DNA of 64,000 nucleotides from Chitinophagaceae bacterium UBA7600. GTDB lineage: Bacteria; Bacteroidota; Bacteroidia; Chitinophagales; Chitinophagaceae. The notes below the pieces were generated by a model. The model did not search any database, was not told the DNA's origin, and saw only the letters and a list, made by a program, of their open reading frames with translations. The translations under genes were made by a program, and so were the position numbers. The stretch spans positions 1 through 64,000 of the forward strand of contig DLKC01000056.1 of assembly GCA_002478885.1 (NCBI GenBank), read 5' to 3'. Below, piece by piece: positions 1 through 8,040 of the stretch; the stretch's first letter is position 1, and the number at the start of each line of letters is the position of its first letter.

Positions 1-18
1 ACAAGTGTGCGACGCAAC
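1..18 (+). repeat. Dispersed 20-bp repeat, type 1, cut by window edge
   Basis: ACAAGTGTGCGACGCAAC, lacking only the first two bases of the full core, followed by AGCCGATGCC, which resembles the outer extension of other copies. Its left half or partner would lie outside the window. Confidence 0.8.
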
Positions 19-60
19 AGCCGATGCCATGAAATGCTTCTACCGGCTATATGATCCTTC

Positions 61-148
61 ACATTCGTTCAGGATGACAAGCACATTCGTTCAGGATGAC
101 AAGCACATTCGTTCAGGATGACAAGCACGTTCGTTCAGGAGGACAAGA
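61..148. repeat. Tandem repeat, four 22-bp units, abutting the rmuC stop
   Basis: Three identical units of ACATTCGTTCAGGATGACAA plus GC lie at 61-82, 83-104 and 105-126. A fourth, diverged unit lies at 127-148. The array ends one base before the rmuC stop codon (149-151, reverse strand), so it forms the immediate 3' flank of rmuC. No clear function; copy number may vary between strains. Confidence 0.9.
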
Positions 149-1579
149 TTACTCTTCATCACTTACTTCTCCATTCATTCCTTCGGGCAATATTTTTTGC
201 AGCTCATCCTTGTTTAATAGTTCTACGCCTTTCAGCCTGCGCTGTATGGCCCTGGTGCGTACGCCCGCTACATGCTCTAACTGGTCGAGCCCGGTTTGTA
301 TGTTCTTCTGTGCTTTATCGAGCATGCCTGCGAAATTGCCGAACTCTGTTTTTACGGCGCTGAGTAAGTGCCATACTTCGCCGCTGCGCATTTCTATGGC
401 GAGTGTGCGGAAACCCATTTGTAAACTGCTGAGAAAGGCAGAAAGCGTGGTGGGGCCGGCAATGTTTATTTTGTATTCGGTGCGGATGCTTTCGAAGAGT
501 CCGGGTGTGCGCAACACTTCTGCATATAAACTTTCGAAGGGCAGGAAGAGGATGGCAAAGTCCGTAGTGTTGGGCGCATCGATATACTTGCTGCTGATAT
601 CTGCTGCGCATTTTCTAATGCCGCGGACAAATGCTTTGCGGCATTCTTCTATGCCTGCGGCATCTGCCGCATCGTATGCCTGCAGCAGCAACTCAAAATC
701 TTCTTTGGGAAACTTGGAATCGATGGGCAGCCATACCGGATGGCCGGTACCGTTGGCGCCATCACCCCTGCCGGGGAGTTTTACGGCAAACTCAACGAGT
801 GCATTGCTGCCTTCCTTTGTTTTTACATTCTTTGCATACTGGTCGGGCGTGAGCGTTTGTTCCAATATATTCTCGAGCTGGTACTCGCCCAACACACCAC
901 GTGTTTTTACATTGCTGAGTACGCGTTTGAGATCGCCGACACCGGTGGCCAGTTGCTGCATATCGCCTAAGCCTTTGTGCACGGCTTCGAGGCGTTCGCT
1001 GACAAGCTGAAAACTTTGCCCGAGTCTTTCTTCCAACGTCTTCTGTAGTTTTTCATCAACGGTGATGCGGACCTGCTCGAGCTTTTGTTCATTGCTTTGC
1101 TGCATGGCGGTTACCTTTTGTTCAATGGTTTGTCGCATTTGCTCGAGCTTGTTGCTGCTGTCTGTGTTTTGTTCGCTTTGTTTGTTTAAGAGTGCGTAGA
1201 AATTGTCTTTTTGTATGCTGTTGAGTTCGGTAATGCTTTGCGCCAGGTCTTTCTTAAAGCTGCCGAGGGCATCCTTTATTTCTGTGCGGCTGGCCAATGC
1301 ATTGGCGTTGTTGCTGTCGGAAAACGCGGTGAGCTTATGATCGATCGTTGCGGTGAGGTGGTTGAGTTTTTCTTCGAATGATTGCAATGATTGCTGCAGT
1401 TCTTTTCTTGCGAGTGCGGACTGTTCGAAGGCTTCCCTCCTGTTGGCGGCAATCTCCGTTTTCACGGATTGTTCGATGCGCTGCACTTCGCTTTGCAGGT
1501 TATTGCCGGTGAATAATTTGATGAGAACAACCAGGAGCGTGATAGCAATGATGATGAGGAAGATCAGTTCTGGTGTCAT
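149..1579 (-). CDS. rmuC: RmuC family DNA recombination protein
   Basis: RmuC-type protein of 476 residues, the usual family size. It has an N-terminal membrane anchor (starting MTPELIFLIIIAITLLVVLI), a long heptad-rich coiled coil of about 190 residues, then the RmuC domain with the motif GVLGEYQLENILEQ and the nuclease-like stretch VWLPIDSKFPKEDFELLL. The family limits DNA inversions and rearrangements and resembles restriction-type nucleases. An in-frame start lies 63 bases upstream, but I prefer ATG at 1579 because the membrane anchor follows directly. A 22-bp tandem repeat abuts the stop codon. Stands alone; the next gene on the strand is 700 bp upstream. Confidence 0.93.
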   Translation of the reverse strand: MTPELIFLIIIAITLLVVLIKLFTGNNLQSEVQRIEQSVKTEIAANRREAFEQSALARKELQQSLQSFEEKLNHLTATIDHKLTAFSDSNNANALASRTEIKDALGSFKKDLAQSITELNSIQKDNFYALLNKQSEQNTDSSNKLEQMRQTIEQKVTAMQQSNEQKLEQVRITVDEKLQKTLEERLGQSFQLVSERLEAVHKGLGDMQQLATGVGDLKRVLSNVKTRGVLGEYQLENILEQTLTPDQYAKNVKTKEGSNALVEFAVKLPGRGDGANGTGHPVWLPIDSKFPKEDFELLLQAYDAADAAGIEECRKAFVRGIRKCAADISSKYIDAPNTTDFAILFLPFESLYAEVLRTPGLFESIRTEYKINIAGPTTLSAFLSSLQMGFRTLAIEMRSGEVWHLLSAVKTEFGNFAGMLDKAQKNIQTGLDQLEHVAGVRTRAIQRRLKGVELLNKDELQKILPEGMNGEVSDEE

Positions 1580-1990
1580 GTCTGGTAGAGCAACCGTTAT
1601 GGGTTGTTTGGTAAGGTAATTTACTTTTTTGTCCTGACACAAAAAGTAAACAAAAATTGTCAGGAAGAAAAGAGCGCGCAGGAATATTTGTTTTTTTTAT
1701 TGTGTCTGCGCATATCGTTCGTGGAGTTCGTTGCCTTATTATTGGCCTTTTTAACAGTTGTGCTGCTATGACTGTGGCAAAAAGAACAGTAAGGAAAGGC
1801 AGCATTACCCTGGTTGTAAGTTTTGTCGCTTTTTTGTCCAGAAACAAAAAAGGCAACCCCGACTGACCAGCGTTCCCTCCTGGTAATGTTGTGGGAACGA
1901 GGGAAACCAACGAAACGCCCTATATGCGGCGAGTGGCACAAAAGCCAGCACACAAAGCCGCCTGACACTCGCCTGAGAACATGGCCCTGG

Positions 1991-2013
1991 AGGAGACGTT
2001 GCGGCGAAAGAGG
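1991..2013 (+). repeat. GTTGCGGCG-type repeat, copy 1
   Basis: Shares GAGACGTTGCGGCGAAAGAG exactly with the copy at 2219-2242. The two copies bracket the possible small gene at 2069-2170. The core looks like a diverged relative of the GTTGCGTCGCA repeats found across the window; that relationship is inference. Confidence 0.7.
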
Positions 2014-2056
2014 AAACAGTAAATTTAATTTCTTCGTTTATCCATCATGTTTCATT

Positions 2057-2064
2057 TATCTTTA
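2057..2064 (+). promoter_or_regulatory. Possible -7 box ahead of small gene
   Basis: TATCTTTA differs from the Bacteroidota -7 consensus TAnnTTTG in its last base. It ends four bases before an ATG, which would give a leaderless or very short-leader transcript. No matching -33 TTG is visible at the usual spacing. Confidence 0.25.
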
Positions 2065-2068
2065 AGTA

Positions 2069-2170
2069 ATGATAACTACACGTAAAAAAATTTACCGGAT
2101 TTTATACATAACAACTGCAATACTTATTGCAATCTCATATTTCCGAGATATAATTTATTGGCTGTCCTAG
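2069..2170 (+). CDS. Possible 33-residue membrane peptide
   Basis: A short frame from ATG to TAG reading MITTRKKIYRILYITTAILI and continuing to WLS at the end. It has a basic start (RKK), a hydrophobic segment of about 15 residues, then an aromatic tail, the layout of a one-pass membrane peptide. A -7-like box TATCTTTA sits just upstream, and copies of a GTTGCGGCG repeat lie on either side. No homologue is recognised and the length is well within chance, so this is a low-confidence call. Alternative: noncoding sequence between repeats. Confidence 0.3.
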   Translation: MITTRKKIYRILYITTAILIAISYFRDIIYWLS

Positions 2171-2218
2171 CCACTTAAATGCTAACGCAACGTCTCTGGC
2201 TAACACACATGGCTATCG

Positions 2219-2242
2219 GGGAGACGTTGCGGCGAAAGAGGG
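2219..2242 (+). repeat. GTTGCGGCG-type repeat, copy 2 with inverted arm
   Basis: Second copy of GAGACGTTGCGGCGAAAGAG. Unlike copy 1 it faces an inverted arm (CGCAACGTCTC at 2186-2196), giving an 11-bp stem with a 24-base loop. Confidence 0.7.
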
Positions 2243-2288
2243 ATGCTTAATTGTTATTCTATTGCCGGACTTCTAAAGGTATTTCTAT

Positions 2289-4664
2289 TTATTCCGCTCT
2301 TAAACTCTTCACAGGATTTGCAATTGCAGCTTTGATGGATTGGAAGCTAACGGTAAGCACTGCAATCAAAACAGCTGCAGCACCCGCCGCAATAAAAATC
2401 CACCAGTTTATACTAATACGGTATGTATAATTTTCCAACCACTTATTCATGGCAAGCCATGCAGCCGGCGTAGCTATGATGAATGCAATTAAAACAAGGA
2501 TCACGAATTCTTTGGCCAGTAAACTTGTTATGTTGGTTACGCTTGCTCCCAATACTTTTCGTATTCCAATCTCTTTTGTCTTAACCTGTGCAGTATAGGT
2601 AACCAAACCAAAAAGCCCGAGGCATGAAATAAAAATTGCGACAACGGTAAACACGTTAAACAGTGCACCTGTACGCTGGTCTGCCTGGTAAAGCCTGTTG
2701 TAATCTTCTTCTATAAATGAGTATTCAAAAGGATATGCTGCAGCATAAGATTGCCATATCTTTTGTACTGCTGCTATTGCACCGGGAGCTTCTTTTCCGG
2801 ATGTTTTTACATACATAACAGGATTGGAAGGTTTGTAAAAAAATACGGATGGCTTAACCGGATCTTTAAGTGAAGCGTAGTTAAAGTCTTTTACCACGCC
2901 AATGATGGTGCCTTTGGTTTGCCATAATGTAAAACTTTTGCCGATGGGGTCTTTAATCCCTGCCTCTTTTACAGCGGTTTCATTTAATATAAAACTTGCC
3001 GAATCTCCTTTTCCACCGGTGAAATTGCTGCCAGCCTGTAACTTAAGGTTTAGTAAGGGAATGAAATTTTGATCAATTGCATTTGTTTGTACCAGGAAAG
3101 TTCTGCCCGTTTCCTTACCTTCCCAATATGTATCTCCCGTACTGCTGTATGATCCTACAATACTGTTGCCTGATGTTGCAATTCCGGAAATACCGGGCTG
3201 TTTTAAAAGCTCTGCCCGAACAGCGTCGTAGTGATTTTGTAATTCCTCTTTCAATGGCACTTTAAACACATTCTCTTTGTTATACCCTAAATCTTTTTCC
3301 CTTATGTATTTTAATTGCTGGCTGATGATAATGGTTGCTGTTATCAATGCCACAGAAAAAACAAATTGCGTAACAACCAATATTTTTCTAAAAAAAACAT
3401 TGCCCATACCAAACGATATTCTGCCCTTTAGCGCCTGTATTGGTTTGAAGGAAGATAGTTGAACAGCAGGGTAGATAGCAGATAAAGCAAGGGTTCCCGT
3501 TATTGAACTTACTACAACCAGCCAAACATTCCTGTCGGCCAGGCTGAATACCAGGTTTTTACCCGAAATATTATTGTATAAAGGAAGTAACAGGTATATG
3601 ATTAAGAATGCCAGCACAGCAGCAAACAAAAAGACCAATGCAGACTCTATGATAAACTGTATAAACAACTGCATCTTTGCCGCCCCGATAATTTTACGAA
3701 CGCTCACTTCTTTTGAACGAATTACAGCACGTGCTGTAGATAAATTGATATAATTAATACAGGCAATCAGCAGGATAAAGACAGCAACAAGCAAAAACAT
3801 CTTTACTGTTTGTTGTGCATCGGTGCTGCCATCTGCTGCAACAAGATGACGGCTGGTCAACGGTTGCAAGGCAAAAAAATCATTTTTGGCATCACTGCCT
3901 TTTTTGTCCCTGAATATTTTCGTAATTTTTTCAGCCACTGTTTGCGGAGAAGCTCCTTGCTGTAATTGCAGGTAAGTTTGAAAACTAAAGCTGCCAAGAT
4001 CTTCATCAATCGTTTTCCAATTTCCATTTCCACCTGACTTTTCAAAATAATCTGCATCTAAAGCCATAGGGAAGAGTATCTTAAATTGCAGGGTTGAATT
4101 TGCCGGAAAGTCCTGCATCACTCCGCTAACTGTAAAGTTGCCTAATCCTGATGTTGTGAGCACTTTACCCAATGCGTTTTCATTTCCAAAATATTTCTTC
4201 GCTTCAGAGGCCGAGATAACAACAGAATTCATATTGGGAAATGGTTGCTTTGTATCCCCTTGTAACAGCCTGAAATCAAACAGAGAAAAAAAAGTGGAAT
4301 CTACATGTGCCATCCCGGAACCAAAAAACCTGTTTTCCTTATAAGAGATTTGCAGTTTCATATTCACATTGTCAATCCTTACAACATTCACTACTTCCGG
4401 TATAGACTGTTTGCAAAATACGGCGATGGGGCCGGGTGCGCCTTCCCATACAGATTCATCGCTGCCCTTACCAAGATGTGAATTGACTTTATAAATGTCG
4501 CCTGCGTTTTTATGAAAGCCGTCATAGCTATATTCATCCTGCACCCAAATTAATATCATAATGCCAACGGCAAGTCCAATAGCAAGCCCGGCGATATTGA
4601 TAGTGCTATAAAATTTATTTTTCCAGAGATTACGCCATGCCGTTTTGAAATAGTTTCTTATCAT
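2289..4664 (-). CDS. FtsX/MacB-type ABC transporter permease (no ATPase domain)
   Basis: A 791-residue permease of the large Bacteroidota FtsX-like family. It begins MIRNYFKTAWRNLWKNKFYS followed by the first membrane helix (INIAGLAIGLAVGIMILIWV). A MacB_PCD-like periplasmic region follows, then an FtsX block of three helices (residues about 270-400), a second periplasmic domain, and a C-terminal FtsX block with the conserved stretch KTKEIGIRKVLGAS. Family members work with a separate ATPase in efflux or mechanotransmission; no ATPase gene is nearby and the substrate is unknown. A GTG start 75 bases upstream is possible, but the extra residues are low-complexity, so ATG at 4664 is preferred. 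Paralogue of the next gene. Confidence 0.9.
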   Translation of the reverse strand: MIRNYFKTAWRNLWKNKFYSTINIAGLAIGLAVGIMILIWVQDEYSYDGFHKNAGDIYKVNSHLGKGSDESVWEGAPGPIAVFCKQSIPEVVNVVRIDNVNMKLQISYKENRFFGSGMAHVDSTFFSLFDFRLLQGDTKQPFPNMNSVVISASEAKKYFGNENALGKVLTTSGLGNFTVSGVMQDFPANSTLQFKILFPMALDADYFEKSGGNGNWKTIDEDLGSFSFQTYLQLQQGASPQTVAEKITKIFRDKKGSDAKNDFFALQPLTSRHLVAADGSTDAQQTVKMFLLVAVFILLIACINYINLSTARAVIRSKEVSVRKIIGAAKMQLFIQFIIESALVFLFAAVLAFLIIYLLLPLYNNISGKNLVFSLADRNVWLVVVSSITGTLALSAIYPAVQLSSFKPIQALKGRISFGMGNVFFRKILVVTQFVFSVALITATIIISQQLKYIREKDLGYNKENVFKVPLKEELQNHYDAVRAELLKQPGISGIATSGNSIVGSYSSTGDTYWEGKETGRTFLVQTNAIDQNFIPLLNLKLQAGSNFTGGKGDSASFILNETAVKEAGIKDPIGKSFTLWQTKGTIIGVVKDFNYASLKDPVKPSVFFYKPSNPVMYVKTSGKEAPGAIAAVQKIWQSYAAAYPFEYSFIEEDYNRLYQADQRTGALFNVFTVVAIFISCLGLFGLVTYTAQVKTKEIGIRKVLGASVTNITSLLAKEFVILVLIAFIIATPAAWLAMNKWLENYTYRISINWWIFIAAGAAAVLIAVLTVSFQSIKAAIANPVKSLRAE

Positions 4665-4729
4665 AAAAAAGATTTTGTGCGGAGCATTATTATTATTTGA
4701 ACCAAGCTTTTTGTTCGTTACGCCTCTTC

Positions 4730-4800
4730 GTTGTGTCACTCACTTGTGCATTCGGCACTTTGCTGAGCAGTGAACAAAGCGTACAAGAGTGCGACGCAAC
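4730..4800. repeat. Inverted pair of dispersed repeats (type 2 and type 1), 71 bp
   Basis: GTTGTGTCACTCACTTGTGC (4730-4749, type 2, reverse orientation) faces GTACAAGAGTGCGACGCAAC (4781-4800, type 1) across a 31-bp spacer. It lies in the 312-bp gap between the two permease genes and is the most compact clear pair in the window. The right arm is preceded by GAACAAAGC, seen in similar form ahead of the copies at 7546 and 63023. Confidence 0.88.
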
Positions 4801-4976
4801 GATGCCTGCTTTCTGTTTTATAGTCCGGTTTAAAAACGATCTATCGTCTTCCACCTTTTCCGACGCAGTATTCCTGATTCTTAAGCTATTCCCAAACGCT
4901 TTACAATTGTCTAGCTTTTATTCTTCAGCGTGAAGCGCTACAACTCACTTCATGACCATATTTTCAAACCTTTAAA

Positions 4977-7415
4977 TCATTCGGTTCTTAAATTCTTTAC
5001 AGGATTTGCATTAGAAGCCTTCCACGCTTGCGATAAAACGATCAGCAAGCTGATAGCAGCCAATGCAAATACATCCGCTATGAGCAGCAATGGTGAAATG
5101 CTTATACGCGATGCAAAAAATTGCAACCACAAGTTATTTACGATATATGCGACCGGTACAGCTATGATAACTGCTATTCCCAACAGGATCATGTATCCTT
5201 TTGATAACAATGTAATAACCTGGAATACGTTTGAGCCAAGTACCTTACGCACGCTGATCTCTTTTCTGCGTGTTTCTGCTGTATATGTTGCCATACCAAG
5301 AAGTCCAAGACATGAGATGAGCACAGCAAGCAATGCGAGTACGCTTAAAACGCCGGCTGTATCACTAAGTATCGCATGTGTTACGGATAACTGTTCATCG
5401 AAAAATTCGTACTCAAATTTGCTTGAAGGATTTACTATCTTCCACGTGTTTTGCAGAAATGCAACCGTGCCCTGCACATCATTGCCACTTATACGAACGG
5501 TTGCATAACCAAATTCGCTTTTGCGGTTTCGCAACATTAATGGCTGCATTGCACTGCTTACATCAAGAAATTGAAAATCTTTTACCACACCAACGATTTC
5601 GGCATCGTTATTATCAACAATAATATGCTGGCCTATTGCCTGCTGTGCAGTACCATATTTAAAATGGTGCAGCATTGTTTCATTTATCATCACCTCATGA
5701 TCAGTTGTACCGCCTGGTATTGCAGGAAAATTTCTTCCTGCCAGCAATTGTAAACCCCAAACATTTAAGCAGCCCGCATCAATGTCGATGAAATTTGTCT
5801 GTAAGCTGTCTTTTCTATTCTCTGCTTTATGAACTGTTGTTCCCCATTGGTTTCCAGTAGCTGGCAAAAAAGCACAAGCCGAAACAGCGGTAACATTTCT
5901 ATTTTGTGCAATTGCCTGCGCAAACCGGTCGTAGTTTTCTGTTTTAAACAGTTTAATATCTACAACATTATCCTTGTCAAAACCATAGTTGAAATTTAAG
6001 ATGTGATTGCCCTGCAGGTAAATGAGTGTTGTAGAAATAATAAAAATGAGTGATACGCAAAATTGGGTTACCAGTAATACTTTACGAATGGTTAATCTTT
6101 TAAAAAGTTTAATGCTGTTAAGGCTTTTAAAGATATGCGCAGGCTTAAACATTGAAATATAAATTGAGGGGAGCAGCCCGGCAATTAAACCAACCACAAT
6201 ACTAAAGGCAATGAATAATAAGTATGTTTCAGCAGTAGCGTTGAAAGTAATGTTGAGAAATTGATCCAGCCAAAGACCCGAGAATAAAGTCTGAAAAAAC
6301 AATAAAATTACCAACGAAAAAACAAATGAAAGCAAGGAAACCACCACAGCCTCTGTAATGAATTGTGTAAATATCTGCTTACGTGTTGCACCGGATACTT
6401 TACGCACCCCAACTTCCTTTGCTCTTGTTAATAATCGCGCAATTGAAAGATTTGTATAATTCAAACATGCAGACAGCATAACAATTAAACACAATACACT
6501 CAAAACAATCAGCACCATTTTCGGCATTGCGGTATTCGTAGGATTACCAATGGGATCTGCCGGCATTATATCCGTTAAAGAAACTGCCTGGAATGCGAAT
6601 TGATTATCCCTGCCTTTTGGATATTGCTCGTCAGAAACTTTATCAAGAATATTCTGAAGGTCAGTTGGAGATTTCCCTTTCTGTAAAAGCACATATGTAT
6701 AGTTAGACCAAACATTACTCCAGTCATTTTGGGGATAATTTAAAATCGAATCCTTTGTCAATGCGTCGAGAGTACTTAAGGATGCCAGGAGTTTAAAAGG
6801 CAAACTGGTTTTCCCTGGGTCTGGTTGTAAAACACCTGTAATCATAAAATTTCCGAAAGATGTTTCTTTGTTGCCCGTTTCCGGCCCGGAGGGATTTATA
6901 CCTGTATCATTAAAATGAACAACTTTTCCAATTGCATTTTCATGCGGGAATAATTGTGCAGCAAGCTCACCCGATACAATTAATGAAAACGGATTTTCAA
7001 GTGCAGTGCTTACATTTCCCTGCTGCAGTTTAAAATCCATGACCTTGAATAAATTTCCATCCGCAAAATATCCACCACCAGAGGCGATCTTGTCTTTATA
7101 AATAATATCACCCCCAATATTTTTTACCAACGCAGCAGATGCCTCCACATCGCCGTAGTTTCTTTTAAGCAAATCTGCAAGTGGCAATGCAGAAGAAGCC
7201 ATGTGCATTTCATTCCCGTTCTTACCAACAGTTTGTATGCGGTAGATCCTGTCTTTATTTGCACGAAACTGATCATAACTATTTTGATCGGCAATTATGA
7301 GTATGATCAAAAAACAAACCGCCATACTTACAGCTAACCCGACGATATTTATAAAGCTGAAAGTTTTGTTCTTGATTATGTTGCGCCACGCAACCTTTAC
7401 ATAGCTTCTGAACAT
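4977..7415 (-). CDS. FtsX/MacB-type ABC transporter permease (no ATPase domain)
   Basis: An 812-residue permease with the same plan as its downstream neighbour. It begins MFRSYVKVAWRNIIKNKTFS and a first helix (INIVGLAVSMAVCFLIILII). A periplasmic domain with MacB-type GxVL and SFGNFMITGVL stretches follows, then an internal FtsX block with the motif RAKEVGVRKVSGATRKQIF, a second periplasmic domain, and a last FtsX block with TRRKEISVRKVLGSNVFQVI. The doubled RKEISVRKVLG-type motifs mark the two half-permeases. Same strand as the next gene, but 312 bp and a repeat pair separate them, so shared transcription is uncertain. Substrate unknown. Confidence 0.9.
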   Translation of the reverse strand: MFRSYVKVAWRNIIKNKTFSFINIVGLAVSMAVCFLIILIIADQNSYDQFRANKDRIYRIQTVGKNGNEMHMASSALPLADLLKRNYGDVEASAALVKNIGGDIIYKDKIASGGGYFADGNLFKVMDFKLQQGNVSTALENPFSLIVSGELAAQLFPHENAIGKVVHFNDTGINPSGPETGNKETSFGNFMITGVLQPDPGKTSLPFKLLASLSTLDALTKDSILNYPQNDWSNVWSNYTYVLLQKGKSPTDLQNILDKVSDEQYPKGRDNQFAFQAVSLTDIMPADPIGNPTNTAMPKMVLIVLSVLCLIVMLSACLNYTNLSIARLLTRAKEVGVRKVSGATRKQIFTQFITEAVVVSLLSFVFSLVILLFFQTLFSGLWLDQFLNITFNATAETYLLFIAFSIVVGLIAGLLPSIYISMFKPAHIFKSLNSIKLFKRLTIRKVLLVTQFCVSLIFIISTTLIYLQGNHILNFNYGFDKDNVVDIKLFKTENYDRFAQAIAQNRNVTAVSACAFLPATGNQWGTTVHKAENRKDSLQTNFIDIDAGCLNVWGLQLLAGRNFPAIPGGTTDHEVMINETMLHHFKYGTAQQAIGQHIIVDNNDAEIVGVVKDFQFLDVSSAMQPLMLRNRKSEFGYATVRISGNDVQGTVAFLQNTWKIVNPSSKFEYEFFDEQLSVTHAILSDTAGVLSVLALLAVLISCLGLLGMATYTAETRRKEISVRKVLGSNVFQVITLLSKGYMILLGIAVIIAVPVAYIVNNLWLQFFASRISISPLLLIADVFALAAISLLIVLSQAWKASNANPVKNLRTE

Positions 7416-7502
7416 GATGTAACATTTTTAGTCATGAATATTGTTGTGGTAAGGTTGGAAACAATATTTATGTACTTAACTTTTGTTCTTCACTCATCGC
7501 CT

Positions 7503-7565
7503 GTTGTGTACTCATTTATGCGTTAAGATCATTCATGTACAAAGCGTACAAGTGTGCGACGCAAC
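7503..7565. repeat. Inverted pair of dispersed repeats, left arm degenerate
   Basis: GTACAAGTGTGCGACGCAAC (7546-7565) is a perfect type 1 copy, preceded by TACAAAGC. The left arm, GTTGTGTACTCATTTATGC at 7503, is a decayed type 2 copy in reverse orientation. Lies upstream of the permease gene starting at 7415. Confidence 0.75.
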
Positions 7566-8040
7566 TGTGCTTCATTTTTATTCTTCTGCCCGGCCCGCAA
7601 TAACTCTTCTTTCAAACACGATTTAGCATAGTCATTGGGTTTTCAAAATTTGCCAGGGCTCATGTTCCATTCTTATCAGGATCTTATTTAAACAGCATCA
7701 TTCTTTGACTGCATTGAGCCGGTGTCTCACCTTAGTACGCTTCAAACTAAATTCGCTATAAAATCGCAACATACGGGCACACGGTTCAGATTTAATCAAC
7801 GGCTGTGCCAATATCTAACAGGTTGTTTATTAATTGCTTGAATTAGATAAACCAGAAGAGGTGTTCGTTTGTGAACACCTCTTGTGCGATGATGAACGTT
7901 TTAGTTCTTTTTGTTGAACGTGTTTCGAGCTTAACGCCTGCAACTGCCCGTAGCAGGGCCATGTTATAACTAACGCCTACTATTATTTAACCGCCTATTA
8001 CCAAATAACGGAAGGCCAGACATCGTATATGTAATTTCAC
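7566..8040. other. Long intergenic region between permease and GH43 genes
   Basis: About 475 bp with no supported gene. It holds a perfect hairpin at 7855-7884 and, at 7932-7977, a short direct repeat TAACGCCT enclosing CCTGC/GCAGG and GCCC/GGGC stems and the palindrome GTTATAAC. Part of the region must hold the promoter of the permease gene that starts at 7415. Confidence 0.6.
7855..7884. terminator. Strong hairpin, possible GH43 terminator
   Basis: AAGAGGTGTTC and GAACACCTCTT form an 11-bp perfect stem with a 6-base loop, about 160 bp downstream of the GH43 stop codon. Neither strand shows a good T run after the stem, so it is either a weak terminator or an mRNA 3'-end stabiliser. Confidence 0.45.

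Larger units (their letters stand above)
1580..2288. other. Palindrome-rich intergenic region
   Basis: About 700 bp without a convincing long gene. It contains two similar A/T-rich palindromes: 1623-1648 (loop GTCCTGAC) and 1829-1853 (TTTTTTGTCCAGAAACAAAAAA). Further inverted repeats are CGTTCCC/GGGAACG (1871-1877, 1893-1899), GGCGAGTG/CACTCGCC (1928-1935, 1966-1973) and CGCAACGTCTC/GAGACGTTGCG (2186-2196, 2221-2231). A 20-bp direct repeat, GAGACGTTGCGGCGAAAGAG, occurs at 1993 and 2221. The GTTGCGGCG core of that repeat resembles the GTTGCGTCG core of the dispersed repeat. A possible 33-codon gene lies at 2069-2170. Confidence 0.75.

Noticed and set aside
96..1010. 304-codon open frame on the plus strand, opposite rmuC
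   Set aside because: It lies antisense to a clearly recognised RmuC protein, its product is Ser/Pro/Leu-rich without any domain, and its first part is the translated tandem repeat.
1500..1968. Overlapping frames of 60-136 codons between rmuC and the small gene
   Set aside because: They cross A/T palindromes and inverted repeats, conflict with each other and with the rmuC start, and show no domain or leader.
7932..7977. Integron attC-like arrangement (TAACGCC direct repeats, CCTGC/GCAGG stem, GTTATAAC)
   Set aside because: Lacks paired R' and R'' core sites with the right spacing, and no integron integrase or cassette array is nearby.
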